A DNA stretch of 64,000 bases from Sphingomonas sp. (GTDB lineage Bacteria > Pseudomonadota > Alphaproteobacteria > Sphingomonadales > Sphingomonadaceae): NCBI RefSeq assembly GCF_017304635.1, contig NZ_JAFKMA010000002.1:1-64000 (forward strand), written 5' to 3'. The notes under the pieces were generated by a model, which saw only the letters and a program-made list of their open reading frames with translations, did no database searches and was not told where the DNA came from. Shown in pieces: positions 35,216 to 44,119 of the stretch (position 1 is the first letter of the stretch; each line of letters opens with the position of its first letter). The position numbers were made by a program, and so were the translations under genes.

Positions 35216-35231
35216 TGGCACGCCTTTTGCT
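35216..35231 (+). promoter_or_regulatory. Sigma-54 promoter of the transglycosylase-flhA-fliA operon
   Basis: TGGCACG-CCTT-TTGCT, exact consensus and spacing. Predicted start ~35242, 29 nt before the ATG at 35271. Confidence 0.88.
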
Positions 35232-35270
35232 GAGTGAGCCTCGAAGAAGGGGCAATTCAGCAAGGGGCCG

Positions 35271-36206
35271 ATGGGCGTCGAGGCGATTTCAGGGTCTGGT
35301 GGTGTCCGTACGGCGATCGCGAGCGCGAGCCGGGCGACGGGCATCGACTTCGACTATCTGCTCGGCCAGGCGCAGTTGGAAAGCGGGCTGAACCCGACCG
35401 CACGCGCCGGCACCTCGTCGGCCGCCGGGCTCTACCAGTTCATCGACCAGTCGTGGCTGGGCATCATCAAGCAGCATGGCAGCCAGTACGGGCTCGGCTG
35501 GGCGTCGGACGCGATCACGCGGTCGGGCAATCGCTGGGTCGTGAACGATCCGGCGATGAAGAGCGCGATCCTCAACCTGCGCAGCAATCCCGACGTGTCG
35601 GCGACGATGGCCGCGCAATATGCGTCCGACAACAAGGGCGCGCTGGAGAATGCGCTGGGCCGCAGCGCGACCGGTACCGATCTCTACATGGCGCATTTCC
35701 TGGGGCTGGGCGGAGCACGCTCGTTCCTGCGCACGATGCAGTCGAACCCGGGAGTCAGCGGGGCGGCGATGTTCCCGGCGGCGGCGCGCGCCAACCGCTC
35801 GATCTTCTACGACGCCGGCGGGAATGCCCGCAGCCTCGGCGACATCTACCAGCGCTTCGCCGCCAAGCTCGACAAGGGCGCGGCGAGCGTCGGCGCGACC
35901 GGCCTTGCGTCGGATACGCTCAGCGGCGCGGGCGCGATGCCCGGTCGCGGCGGCGATTTCGAGACCGCGCGCGCGAACTTCGCGCAGCTCGCGTCGCTCG
36001 GCACGGTCGACGGCGCGACCGTCATCACCGGCAGCGGCGACAATGCGTCGAGCGCGCAAAGCTGGGCGCGCGCCGCGCTTGCGCGGGCCGGCGTCAACAC
36101 CGGCACGGCGGCGACGCCGGACAATGTCAATTCGGTCAATCTGCTGCGCCCGACGCCTGACACGGCGCGGCTGGCGTACATGATGCTCGCGACGATGGGG
36201 GCCTGA
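35271..36206 (+). CDS. Flagellum-associated lytic transglycosylase
   Basis: 311 residues. The first ~170 contain a lysozyme-like SLT fold: FDYLLGQAQLESGLNPTARAGTSSAAGLYQFIDQSWL, where Glu in QLESGL (~41) is the catalytic acid and GLYQF the second motif. No signal peptide, so export via the flagellar apparatus or FlgJ contact is likely, as for SltF of Rhodobacter. The C-terminal ~110 residues are low-complexity, possibly for FlgJ binding. It leads the flhA-fliA operon. Confidence 0.87.
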   Translation: MGVEAISGSGGVRTAIASASRATGIDFDYLLGQAQLESGLNPTARAGTSSAAGLYQFIDQSWLGIIKQHGSQYGLGWASDAITRSGNRWVVNDPAMKSAILNLRSNPDVSATMAAQYASDNKGALENALGRSATGTDLYMAHFLGLGGARSFLRTMQSNPGVSGAAMFPAAARANRSIFYDAGGNARSLGDIYQRFAAKLDKGAASVGATGLASDTLSGAGAMPGRGGDFETARANFAQLASLGTVDGATVITGSGDNASSAQSWARAALARAGVNTGTAATPDNVNSVNLLRPTPDTARLAYMMLATMGA

Positions 36207-36211
36207 GCTAC

Positions 36212-38284
36212 GTGAACTTCCTCAATCGCCTCTCCGGCGGACGCGCTCGCAACGCCGCGCTGCCGATCGCCATCCTGCTGCTGGTCTGCGTGATGGTGGT
36301 ACCGATCCCGGCGCCGCTGCTCGACATCTTCTTCGTCGGCAACATCGCGATCAGCCTGGCGGTGCTGATGGTCGCGCTGAACGCGCAGAAGCCGCTCGAT
36401 TTCTCGGCCTTCCCGACCGTCCTATTGTTCGCTACCCTGTTTCGGCTCGGCCTCAACGTCGCCTCGACCCGCGTCGTGCTGGTGCACGGGCATGAGGGGG
36501 AGAGTGCGGCGGGCCACGTCATCGAGGCATTCGGCACCTTCCTGATCGGCGGCGATTACGTCGTCGGCATCTTCGTCTTCGCGATCCTGGTCATCATCAA
36601 CCTGATCGTCGTGACCAAGGGCGCGGGCCGCGTGTCCGAAGTGTCGGCGCGCTTCACCCTCGACGCGCTGCCCGGCAAGCAGATGGCGATCGACGCCGAT
36701 CTCAATGCCGGCCTCATCACGCCCGAGGAAGCCAAGGCGCGCCGCGTCGAAGTCTCGACCGAAGCCGATTTCTACGGATCGATGGACGGTTCGTCCAAGT
36801 TCGTGAAGGGCGACGCCGTCGCCGCGATGCTGATCCTGTTCGCCAATATCATCGGCGGACTGATCCTGGGGCCGGTCAGCCACGGCATGTCGCTCGGCGA
36901 TGCCGCGCACAACTACATCCTGCTCGCGATCGGCGACGCGCTGGTCGCGCAGCTGCCCAGCCTGATGCTGTCGATCGCCGCCGCCGCGATCGTCACGCGC
37001 GTCACCTCCAGCCACGACCTCGCCGGCCAGATCGGCAGCCAGTTCGGCTCGGCGCGGACCTGGACGCCGGTCGCGGTCATCCTCGGCCTGCTCGGCGTGT
37101 TGCCGGGGATGCCGCACCTCGTGCTGCTGTCGGCCGCGAGCATCGCCGGGTTCACCGCGTGGAAGCTCAATCAGATCGCCAAGCGTCCGCCGCCGCCCGC
37201 GCCCGCCGCGCCGGCGCCCGATCTCTCGAAGATCGGCTGGGACGAAGTGTCCGACGGCATGCAGATCAACCTCGACATCGGCTACGGCCTGGTGCCGCTG
37301 GTCGACGAGCGTCGCGGCGCTCCGCTGATGGGCCGCATCACCGGGGTCCGCCGCCAGTTGTCGAAGGAACTCGGCTTCGTCGTGCCGCAGGTGCGGGTGC
37401 GCGACGACATCAACCTCGCGCCCTACATCTATCGCATCCTGGTCGGCGGCGTGGTCGTCGGCGAGGATCAGGCGTCGGCCGACGAGATGCTGGCGCTCGA
37501 CACCGGCCAGGGCTTCGGCGAGCTGCGCGGCAAGACGACCAAGGATCCGACCTTCGGCCTGCCCGCGACGTGGATCGCGCCGGGCGACGCCGATGCCGCG
37601 ACCGGGCAGGGCTATCTGGTGGTCGACGCCGGCACCGTGATGGCGACGCACCTGAACCACCAGCTCGGCTCGAACGCCGCCGACCTGCTCGGCGCGGACG
37701 AGGTGCAGGCGCTGCTCGATGGCCTCAAGGAAAAGAGCCCGCAGCTGGTCGCCGCGCTGACGCCTTCGCCGCTGCCGCTGACGACGCTGACGCAAGTGCT
37801 GAAGGGTCTTCTGGCCGAGGGCATTCCGCTCAAGGAGTTCCGCCGCATCGCCTCGGCCATCGCGGTCGCCGCGCAACGCACGGTCGATGCCGAGGAAATC
37901 ATCGAGGCGATCCGCCCCGATCTCGGCGGGCTCATCATCCAGAAACTGTGCGGCGTGCACGAGCCGCTGCGCGTGATGACGCTGGAAGGGCAACTCGAAG
38001 GCTTGCTCGGCCAGGCCGTCCGTGGCGATCCGTCGCGGCGCCACACGATCGAGCCCGATCTCGGCCGTCGCATCGTCGATGCGTTGCAGAGCGCCGCGCA
38101 GCCGCTGGTCGCCGATGCCAAGCCGTTCGCGCTGGTCGTCCAGCCCTCGATCCGGCTCGCGATCCGCAAGCTCGTCAAGACCTGCCTGCCCGACACGCCG
38201 GTCATGTCGTTCTTCGAAGTGCCCGAGGAAAAGGCGGTCGAAGTCGTCGCCGTCATCGGCGCCCCGCCGGCGCTCGCAGCATGA
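36212..38284 (+). CDS. flhA: Flagellar export gate protein FlhA
   Basis: 690 residues. Eight N-terminal transmembrane helices (to ~310) with the FHIPEP-type signature around 140-165 (RVSEVSARFTLDALPGKQMAIDADLNAGLI), then the cytoplasmic domain binding chaperones and FliI/J (ITGVRRQLSKELGFVVPQVRVRDDINL). GTG start at 36212, 5 nt after the previous stop. The stop overlaps fliA (ATGA). Inner-membrane component of the type III export apparatus. Confidence 0.97.
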   Translation: MNFLNRLSGGRARNAALPIAILLLVCVMVVPIPAPLLDIFFVGNIAISLAVLMVALNAQKPLDFSAFPTVLLFATLFRLGLNVASTRVVLVHGHEGESAAGHVIEAFGTFLIGGDYVVGIFVFAILVIINLIVVTKGAGRVSEVSARFTLDALPGKQMAIDADLNAGLITPEEAKARRVEVSTEADFYGSMDGSSKFVKGDAVAAMLILFANIIGGLILGPVSHGMSLGDAAHNYILLAIGDALVAQLPSLMLSIAAAAIVTRVTSSHDLAGQIGSQFGSARTWTPVAVILGLLGVLPGMPHLVLLSAASIAGFTAWKLNQIAKRPPPPAPAAPAPDLSKIGWDEVSDGMQINLDIGYGLVPLVDERRGAPLMGRITGVRRQLSKELGFVVPQVRVRDDINLAPYIYRILVGGVVVGEDQASADEMLALDTGQGFGELRGKTTKDPTFGLPATWIAPGDADAATGQGYLVVDAGTVMATHLNHQLGSNAADLLGADEVQALLDGLKEKSPQLVAALTPSPLPLTTLTQVLKGLLAEGIPLKEFRRIASAIAVAAQRTVDAEEIIEAIRPDLGGLIIQKLCGVHEPLRVMTLEGQLEGLLGQAVRGDPSRRHTIEPDLGRRIVDALQSAAQPLVADAKPFALVVQPSIRLAIRKLVKTCLPDTPVMSFFEVPEEKAVEVVAVIGAPPALAA

Positions 38285-39024
38285 GCGAGGAACCGATGCC
38301 CGGCGCGTTCGCCAACGCCCAGCCGCTCACCTATGGCCGCGCCCCGGCGCGCGACGTCGATGCGCTGGTCCGCAAACACGCCCCGCTCGTCCGCCGTATC
38401 GCCTGGCACGTCCATGGCAGCGTGTCGGGGGCGTGCGAGGTCGAGGATCTCGTCCAGACCGGGCTCGTCGCCCTGGTCGAGGCGATCCACGGCTTCGAGG
38501 ATCGTGGGGCAGTCACTTTCGAACAATATCTCGCGACGCGGCTGCGCGGTGCGATGATCGACCAGTTGCGTCGCCAGGCGACGCTGACCCGCGGGGCGAT
38601 GCGCCGCCGCAAGCACTATCAGGAGACCGTCGCGATGCTCACCGTCGGCCGCGTGCCCCCCAGCGATGCGGCGATCGCCGCACATCTGGGCGTCAGCATC
38701 GAGAAGATGCGCGCCGACTATGCGAGCGCGGAGGCCGTCCGCTTCGACAGCCTGGACGAGGTCTATACCGACGAGGGCGCGTGGTTCATGTCGGACGATC
38801 CCGACGCGTTCCAACAGCTGGCGGAAAGCGACCTGCGCGACACGTTGGTCGCAGCGATCGCGGGGCTGCCCGAGCGCGAGGCGCAGGTGGTGCAGCTTTA
38901 TTATGTCGAGGAACTGAACCTCGAGGAGATCGGGCTGGTACTCGGCGTCGGCTCGGCGCGAGTCTGCCAGATCAAGGCGTCGGCGCACGCGCGGCTGAAG
39001 AAAGCGCTCGCCAACCGCATCTGA
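38281..39024 (+). CDS. fliA: RNA polymerase sigma factor FliA (sigma-28)
   Basis: 247 residues. Region 2: LVRKHAPLVRRIAWHVHG, VEDLVQTGLVALVEAIHGFEDR, FEQYLATRLRGAMIDQLRRQ. Region 3 includes PPSDAAIAAHLGVSIEKM. Region 4: LPEREAQVVQLYYVEELNLEEIGLVLGVGSARVCQIKASAHARLK. Drives late flagellar genes and is held by FlgM. It is translationally coupled to flhA. Few alphaproteobacteria outside sphingomonads carry FliA. Confidence 0.95.
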   Translation: MSEEPMPGAFANAQPLTYGRAPARDVDALVRKHAPLVRRIAWHVHGSVSGACEVEDLVQTGLVALVEAIHGFEDRGAVTFEQYLATRLRGAMIDQLRRQATLTRGAMRRRKHYQETVAMLTVGRVPPSDAAIAAHLGVSIEKMRADYASAEAVRFDSLDEVYTDEGAWFMSDDPDAFQQLAESDLRDTLVAAIAGLPEREAQVVQLYYVEELNLEEIGLVLGVGSARVCQIKASAHARLKKALANRI

Positions 39025-39057
39025 CGCGGACGGTGCGGCGGGCGAATATCGCGCGCC

Positions 39058-39405
39058 TCATCCGTCGTGCACCACGCGACTGTCCGGCGGCGCTTCGCCG
39101 CGGTCGCGCAGGCCGTAGTCGCGCAACACGTGCGCGACGCGGAGCCGATAGTCGGCGAAGACGCCATGTCGCCCCGCCGCCTGCGCGCGCCGATGCTCGG
39201 CCGTGGTGCGCCACGCCCGCACCGCCGCCTCGTCGCGGAAGAAGCTCAGCGACAGCAGCTTGCCCGGCGTGGCCAGGCTCTCGAACCGCTCGACCGAGAC
39301 GAACCCGTCGATCGCGGCAAGCTCGTCCTTCAACGCGGCGGCGATGTCGAGATAGGCGTCGCGCCGCCCCGCGGCCGGCTCGACCTCGAAGATGACCGCG
39401 ATCAT
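39058..39405 (-). CDS. Antibiotic biosynthesis monooxygenase (ABM)-like protein
   Basis: 115 residues with the dimeric ferredoxin-like ABM pattern: IAVIFEVEPAAGRRDAYLDIAAAL, GFVSVERFESLATPGKLLSLSFFRDEAAVRAWR and HRRAQAAGRHGVFADYRLRVAHV. Family members degrade haem or oxidise quinones and small aromatics; here function is unknown. The ATG at 39405 overlaps the NIPSNAP-like stop. Confidence 0.8.
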   Translation of the reverse strand: MIAVIFEVEPAAGRRDAYLDIAAALKDELAAIDGFVSVERFESLATPGKLLSLSFFRDEAAVRAWRTTAEHRRAQAAGRHGVFADYRLRVAHVLRDYGLRDRGEAPPDSRVVHDG

Positions 39406-39707
39406 CGATCGACCCGCGTCACGAACAGCCGGTCTTCGCGCCGAATGAAGCGCTCCGTCTGCGCGAATTCGAAGTTGCGGCGTGCGATCGGGTCGGCCTT
39501 CAACCGCGCGCGATAGGCTTCGTACGCGGCCAGGTCCGCGATGTCGTAGATGCCGTAGGCGGTCGTCGCCGACCCTTCGTGCGGCGCGAAATAGCCGATC
39601 AGGTCGGCGCCGGCCGCCGGGATCGCCTCGCCCCACGCCCGCGCATAATCGACGAAGGCGTCGCGTCCCCACGGTTCGATGTCGTAGGTGATGATGCAGG
39701 TAATCAT
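39402..39707 (-). CDS. NIPSNAP-family protein
   Basis: 101 residues, alpha-beta ferredoxin-like: ITCIITYDIEPWGRDAFVDYARAWGEAIPAAGADLIGYFAP, with GSATTAYGIYDIADLAAYEAYRARLKADP and RREDRLFVTRV. Role unknown; often small stress-linked or quinone-related proteins. First gene of a two-gene operon divergent from the ArsR-type regulator, which probably controls it. Confidence 0.8.
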   Translation of the reverse strand: MITCIITYDIEPWGRDAFVDYARAWGEAIPAAGADLIGYFAPHEGSATTAYGIYDIADLAAYEAYRARLKADPIARRNFEFAQTERFIRREDRLFVTRVDR

Positions 39708-39717
39708 TCGGCCTTCT

Positions 39718-39765
39718 CCAAAGTGTTGTCGCGGTTTAGCCGTTTTCGCGACCGCGATGCTTTGG
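39718..39765. promoter_or_regulatory. Dyad in the NIPSNAP/ArsR divergent region
   Basis: Outer arms CCAAAG / CTTTGG and inner GTCGCG / CGCGAC plus CGCGG / CCGCG give an imperfect dyad of 48 bp. It sits between the two start codons (39707 minus, 39779 plus), where an ArsR-type repressor would bind both promoters. Confidence 0.5.
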
Positions 39766-39778
39766 TAAGCGTCGAACC

Positions 39779-40438
39779 ATGCGGGACGGACCGAACATCG
39801 CGGAGATCGCGTCGCTGATCGGCGATCCGGCGCGCGCCAACATACTGACCGCGTTGATGGACGGGCGCGCGCTGACGGTCAGCGAGCTCGCGACCGTCGC
39901 CGGCGTGACGCTGCCGACCGCGAGCGGGCACCTGTCGCGGATGGAGGCGGCGGGATTGCTCGCCGCCGAGAAGCAGGGGCGCCACCGGTATCTGCGGCTG
40001 TCGGGCGGCGATGTCGCCGCGGCGATCGAGGCGCTGATGGAGCTGGCCCAGCGGACCGGCGCGACGCGGGTGCGGACCGGGCCGCGCGATCCGGCCCTGC
40101 GCGAGGCGCGGGTGTGTTACGATCATCTCGCCGGCGAACGCGCCGTCGCGCTGGCGCAGCGGCTGGAGCGTGGCGGACTGTTGGCGGAGGGCATGCTGAC
40201 CGATGCCGGGCGCGCCTGGCTCGCCGCGCGAGGGTTCGCCAAGGGGGACGGGCGGCGGCCGTTCTGCCGGCTGTGCCTCGACTGGAGCGAGCGGCGCCAT
40301 CATCTCGGCGGCGCGCTGGGGGCGGCGATCCTGGACCATGCGCTCGGCGAGGGGTGGGCGCGGCGCGGGGCGGGCAGGGTGATCGCTTTCTCGCCGACCG
40401 GCGCTCGCGCGTTCGATCGCTTGTTCGAGCTCGGTTGA
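39779..40438 (+). CDS. ArsR-type winged-helix transcriptional regulator
   Basis: 219 residues. N-terminal winged helix: IAEIASLIGDPARANILTALMDGRALTVSELATVAGVTLPTASGHLSRMEAAGLLAAEKQGRHRYLRL (~7-74). The longer C-terminal part (GDGRRPFCRLCLDWSERRHHLGGALGAAIL) has Cys-x2-Cys and His-rich segments that could bind metal or act as a redox sensor. It is divergent from the NIPSNAP/ABM genes. Confidence 0.88.
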   Translation: MRDGPNIAEIASLIGDPARANILTALMDGRALTVSELATVAGVTLPTASGHLSRMEAAGLLAAEKQGRHRYLRLSGGDVAAAIEALMELAQRTGATRVRTGPRDPALREARVCYDHLAGERAVALAQRLERGGLLAEGMLTDAGRAWLAARGFAKGDGRRPFCRLCLDWSERRHHLGGALGAAILDHALGEGWARRGAGRVIAFSPTGARAFDRLFELG

Positions 40439-40583
40439 ATGAAGGGGGCCGCGGCGATCGTGCGGGCGTCGGTCTGCTCCAAATCGACACGCGATTTAAC
40501 CTTAAGTCGGCGTTTACACCCAGACTAACCCATTTTAGGTAGCCGGCGACGCGCGATCCCGCGGGTCTACAGGGGACATCTTC

Positions 40584-41204
40584 ATGAAACTGACTGCACC
40601 GCTTGTCGCGGCTTGCTTTGCCATGGGCGCGTTGGCGACGCCGGCTTCGGCTTCCACCATCGTCAACACGGGTGCCGGCCCGAACGTGAATGGCGGCTAT
40701 GTCGTGAGTTCCGGTCAGTGGCTGGGCGGCAAGTTCCAGGTCGGTGCGGCAACCACGATCACCGACGTGCTCGGCTGGATCACCTCCTTCTCGGGGAGCT
40801 ATACCGCCTCAATCTACAGCGACAGCAACGGCTTGCCGAACGCATCGCTTTATTCGGCCAATTTCACGCCGTCGAACACGTCGCAGCCTGCTTGGTACGG
40901 CGTGTCCGGCCAGGCGTGGAACGTCGCCGCGGGGACGTATTGGGCCGTGTTCTCGGCGGGCACCGGCAACGGCGCGATGCCGATCGGCGTTGCGAACCCG
41001 TTGTCGGCCTATGCCGGCTGGCATTCGGGGCAGGGCTTCTACGATGCCGGCAACCTGAACATCGGGTTCCAGATCCTGGGCGATGCGACGGTCGCGGCCG
41101 TGCCCGAGCCGGCGATCTGGGCGATGATGATGCTCGGCTTCGGCGCGATGGGCTATACCCTGCGCCGTCGCGCGAAGGTGACGACGCGCGTCCGCTTCGC
41201 CTGA
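40584..41204 (+). CDS. PEP-CTERM sorting-domain exported protein
   Basis: 206 residues. Signal peptide ending SAS (~24), a beta-rich middle resembling an extracellular adhesin or jelly-roll, and the C-terminal tail VPEPAIWAMMMLGFGAMG followed by basic RRRAK: the PEP-CTERM signal recognised by exosortase. GGGGAC lies 8 nt before the ATG. Likely surface or matrix protein; no exosortase is in the window. Confidence 0.88.
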   Translation: MKLTAPLVAACFAMGALATPASASTIVNTGAGPNVNGGYVVSSGQWLGGKFQVGAATTITDVLGWITSFSGSYTASIYSDSNGLPNASLYSANFTPSNTSQPAWYGVSGQAWNVAAGTYWAVFSAGTGNGAMPIGVANPLSAYAGWHSGQGFYDAGNLNIGFQILGDATVAAVPEPAIWAMMMLGFGAMGYTLRRRAKVTTRVRFA

Positions 41205-41246
41205 GACCTCGCCGGCCCGTCGCCGGGCCGGTGATGCGATGACAAG

Positions 41247-41280
41247 AAAACCCCGGCGGTCTCGCGACCACCGGGGTTTT
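41247..41280. terminator. Bidirectional terminator between PEP-CTERM gene and flagellin
   Basis: Stem AAAACCCCGG / CCGGGGTTTT with inner GGT/ACC pairs, followed by TTTT on both strands. Serves the plus-strand PEP-CTERM gene and the minus-strand flagellin gene. Confidence 0.85.
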
Positions 41281-41352
41281 CCTTTGTCGGCCCCGGCACC
41301 CCGTTTGAAGGGGGGCAGGATGCCGGAGCCGTACCCTCCGGCTACGCCAGTA

Positions 41353-42177
41353 TTACTGGAGCAGCTTGAGAACGGTCTGGGCGCTCTGGTTGGCCTGTGC
41401 CAGCATCGCGGTCGACGCCTGGGCCAGGATCTGTGCCTTCGCCAGGTTGGTCGATTCCGCCGAGAAGTCGGCGTCCTGGATGCGGCTCTGCGCGTCGCTC
41501 AGGTTGGTCACGTTGGTCGTCAGGTTGTTCACCACCGACTGGAGCTGGTTCTGCGCGGCACCGAAGGCGGCGCGCGAGCTGTTCAGCGTGGTCAGCGCGG
41601 TGTCGATCGTGCCCAGCGCCGTGGTGGCGTTGGTCGCACTGTCGACCGCCGTGCTGGCGATGCCCAGCGTGGTCGTGGTCATCGACGCGAACGAGACCGA
41701 CACGGTGTCGCTCGACGACGCGCCCGCCTGGATCGTGACCGAACCCGACGTGCCGGCGCTGCCGTCGAACAGGCCGACGCCGTTGAACTTGGTGTTCGAC
41801 AGGATGCTGCCGATCTGCGTCTTCAGCGCGGTGACTTCCGCGTTCATGTTGGTGCGGTCGGCGGTGGCATAGGTGCCCGAAGCCGACTGCGTCGCCAGCT
41901 CGCGGATACGCTGCAGCATATTGCCGACTTCGCCCAGCGCGCCGTCGGCGGTCTGCGCCATCGACATGCCGTCATTGGCGTTGCGGATCGCCTGGTTCAT
42001 CGAACGGATTTGCGCGCCCATCGACGAAGCGATGGCGAGGCCGGCCGCGTCGTCCTTGGCCGAGTTGATGCGCTTGCCGGTCGACAGGCGTTCCATCGCC
42101 TGGTTCAGCGACACCTGCGCCGAGGCCGACGCAGCACCGGCGCGCAGGGCGCCGACATTGGTACCGATTACAGTCAT
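41353..42177 (-). CDS. fliC: Flagellin
   Basis: Filament subunit of 274 residues. N-terminal D0/D1: NQAMERLSTGKRINSAKDDAAGLAIASSM (~25-53), IRNANDGMSMAQTADGALGEVGNMLQRIRELA. C-terminal D1/D0: SRIQDADFSAESTNLAKAQILAQASTAMLAQANQSAQTVLKLLQ. The variable domain is short. GGAG precedes the ATG. Monocistronic with a strong terminator. Late (FliA) control is suggested by an upstream candidate promoter. Confidence 0.97.
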   Translation of the reverse strand: MTVIGTNVGALRAGAASASAQVSLNQAMERLSTGKRINSAKDDAAGLAIASSMGAQIRSMNQAIRNANDGMSMAQTADGALGEVGNMLQRIRELATQSASGTYATADRTNMNAEVTALKTQIGSILSNTKFNGVGLFDGSAGTSGSVTIQAGASSSDTVSVSFASMTTTTLGIASTAVDSATNATTALGTIDTALTTLNSSRAAFGAAQNQLQSVVNNLTTNVTNLSDAQSRIQDADFSAESTNLAKAQILAQASTAMLAQANQSAQTVLKLLQ

Positions 42178-42253
42178 TGGTCGTCTCCATCTGGTCCGAC
42201 GTCCCCGCTGCCCCCCGTCGGGGAACCGAGCCGTCACAGGGGAGAACGACCGC

Positions 42254-42280
42254 CCGCCGGCAGGATTAAGTATTTTTTTG
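42254..42280 (-). promoter_or_regulatory. Candidate sigma-28 promoter of flagellin
   Basis: Minus strand CAAA, 15-nt AT-rich spacer, GCCGGCGG (against TAAA-N15-GCCGATAA), about 75 nt upstream of the flagellin ATG. The AT-rich spacer is unusual in this region and supports a promoter; the -10 extension is poor. Confidence 0.4.
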
Positions 42281-42391
42281 ACGCCCCGCGAAATCCGTTC
42301 GGCCGGGCGGCAAAGCCTCGCCTGCCGACGCCGCTCCCATGATCCGGGCCCGCGCGCGTACGCGTAGGGGCGTCCCGACGGCGGTAAGAAT

Positions 42392-42407
42392 TTGCCGGAA
42401 GCGGCAA
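42392..42407. promoter_or_regulatory. Dyad TTGCCG-N4-CGGCAA upstream of the sigma-54 activator
   Basis: Perfect inverted repeat TTGCCG-GAAG-CGGCAA in the flagellin/activator divergent region, 60 nt before the activator ATG. Same half-sites as the flgB enhancer array, so autoregulation by the activator is likely. Confidence 0.5.
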
Positions 42408-42467
42408 CGTGCTTAACCGGTCGTTTACCGTCTTTGCCGCATTCAGGCCCCCGTGAAGGGGGAATAC

Positions 42468-43745
42468 ATGCGTTCGATCCATCCGTCGGCTTCCGTCATC
42501 CGGCAGAAATACGCGCTGGTCTCGTCGCTGCGTGCGCAGGGCCTGGGCGTTGCCGAGGACGGCACGCGCCCGACCGCGAGCGACACGTTCGTCGTGATGG
42601 ACGGCGAGACCGCGCCGATCGCCGCGCGCACGCTGGTGCTGGCCGATGAGGGTCGCGGCTTCACGCGGGGCAGCGATCATGCGCCGGCCCGGCTCGCCTT
42701 CAGCGGTGCCGACAGCGCGATCGGCAACGCCTTCGCCTATGCCCATGTCGCCGGCCCCGACGCCGCGACCGCCGCCGATCCGGAAAGCCTGGCGCTGTTC
42801 GCGCTGGCCGAGCGGGTCGCGGGCGCCGACATCACTGTGCTCGTCAACGGCCCGACCGGTACCGGCAAGGAAGTGCTGGCGCGCACGATCCACCGCGCCT
42901 CCCCGCGGGCCGACAAGCCGTTCATCGCGATCAACTGCGCCGCGCTGCCCGAAACCATGCTAGAGGCGATGCTGTTCGGCCACCAGAAGGGGTCGTTCAC
43001 CGGCGCCAGCGGGTCGGGCGAGGGCTTCTTCCGCGCGGCCGAGGGCGGCACCCTGCTGCTCGACGAGATCGCCGAGATGCCGCTCAGCCTCCAGGCCAAG
43101 CTGCTCCGTGTGTTGCAGGAGCGCGAGGTGATCCCGATCGGCGCCACGCAAGCGGTGCCGGTCGACGTCCGCATCGTCGCCTGCGCCAATCGCGATCTGG
43201 CCGAGGAAGTCGCCGCCGGCCGCTTTCGCGCCGACCTCTATTACCGTCTGTCGGTTTTCCCGCTGACGACGCGTCCGTTGGCCGAACGTCCGCTCGACGT
43301 GCCCGCGCTCGCGGCGGCGATGATCCTGCGCCATGCCGGCACGCGCGCCACGGTGCCGTGGCCCGATGCGAGCGCGATCGACGTGCTGATGGCGCACGAC
43401 TGGCCGGGCAATGTCCGCGAGCTGGAGAACGTGATACAGCGCGCGATGCTGTTCGCCGCCGGCGACACGATCTCCGCGAGTCACATCGTGTTCGATCGCC
43501 GTCCCGCGCCGCAGGCCGATGCCGTCCCGGCGCGCACCGCGGTGAATGCGAACGGCGACACGCTGGCAAACGTCGTCCAGCTCAGTGAATTCCAGGCGAT
43601 CCGCGAGACGCTGGCCGCATGCGGCGGCAGCCGGATCGAAACCGCCCGGCGGCTCGGCATTTCGGAGCGCACGCTCCGCTATCGCCTGGCGCGGGCGCGC
43701 GAACAGGGTGAGGACATCACCCGCAGCACGAGGATGTCGGCATGA
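42468..43745 (+). CDS. Sigma-54-dependent flagellar transcriptional activator without receiver domain
   Basis: 425 residues. No response-regulator domain: the first ~120 residues match nothing I recognise. AAA+ domain: Walker A GPTGTGKE (~130-137), GHQKGSFTGA (sigma-54 contact loop, Ser in place of the usual first Ala), GGTLLLDEIAEMP (Walker B), WPGNVRELENV. C-terminal Fis-type helix-turn-helix (SRIETARRLGISERTLRYRLARA). Located before fliE and overlapping it, so it is the FlbD/FlrC/FleR-type master activator. The ATG at 42468 has AGGGGGA upstream. Confidence 0.9.
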   Translation: MRSIHPSASVIRQKYALVSSLRAQGLGVAEDGTRPTASDTFVVMDGETAPIAARTLVLADEGRGFTRGSDHAPARLAFSGADSAIGNAFAYAHVAGPDAATAADPESLALFALAERVAGADITVLVNGPTGTGKEVLARTIHRASPRADKPFIAINCAALPETMLEAMLFGHQKGSFTGASGSGEGFFRAAEGGTLLLDEIAEMPLSLQAKLLRVLQEREVIPIGATQAVPVDVRIVACANRDLAEEVAAGRFRADLYYRLSVFPLTTRPLAERPLDVPALAAAMILRHAGTRATVPWPDASAIDVLMAHDWPGNVRELENVIQRAMLFAAGDTISASHIVFDRRPAPQADAVPARTAVNANGDTLANVVQLSEFQAIRETLAACGGSRIETARRLGISERTLRYRLARAREQGEDITRSTRMSA

Positions 43746-44113
43746 GCGGCATTGGGGGAGTGACCGGCGCGATGAGCGTCGATCGGGTGATGGCGTTGCG
43801 TGCGCAGATCCTCGAACGCAACCAGGCGCTGGCCCGGGCCAACGCCGCGGGCGCGGCGGCGGCGCCGGCATCGACCGGGGCCGCGAGCGGGCCGGCGAGC
43901 TTCGCCGACTCGCTGTCGAGCGCGCTACGCGACGTCAACGCCAGCCAGAACCAGGCCAACGACCTGTCCGCGTCGTACGAACGCGGCGAGACGATCGACA
44001 TCGCCAAGGTGATGCTCGCGCGGCAACAAGCGTCGGTCAGCTTCGAGGCGACGCTGCAAGTCAGGAACAAACTGTTGTCCGCCTACAAGGACATCATGAG
44101 CATGCCGGTGTAA
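43742..44113 (+). CDS. fliE: Flagellar hook-basal body junction protein FliE
   Basis: 123 residues linking MS ring to rod. The conserved C-terminal half: FADSLSSALRDVNASQNQANDLSASYERGETIDIAKVMLARQQASVSFEATLQVRNKLLSAYKDIMSMPV. Starts by ATGA overlap with the activator gene and lies 6 nt before fliF. Confidence 0.94.
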   Translation: MSGIGGVTGAMSVDRVMALRAQILERNQALARANAAGAAAAPASTGAASGPASFADSLSSALRDVNASQNQANDLSASYERGETIDIAKVMLARQQASVSFEATLQVRNKLLSAYKDIMSMPV

Positions 44114-44119
44114 TCGACC

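Noticed and set aside
42306-42326. Sigma-54-like GG...GC pair on the minus strand upstream of flagellin (AGGCGAGGCTTTGC).
   Set aside because: GG and GC are 9, not 10, nt apart and the -24 element is poor.
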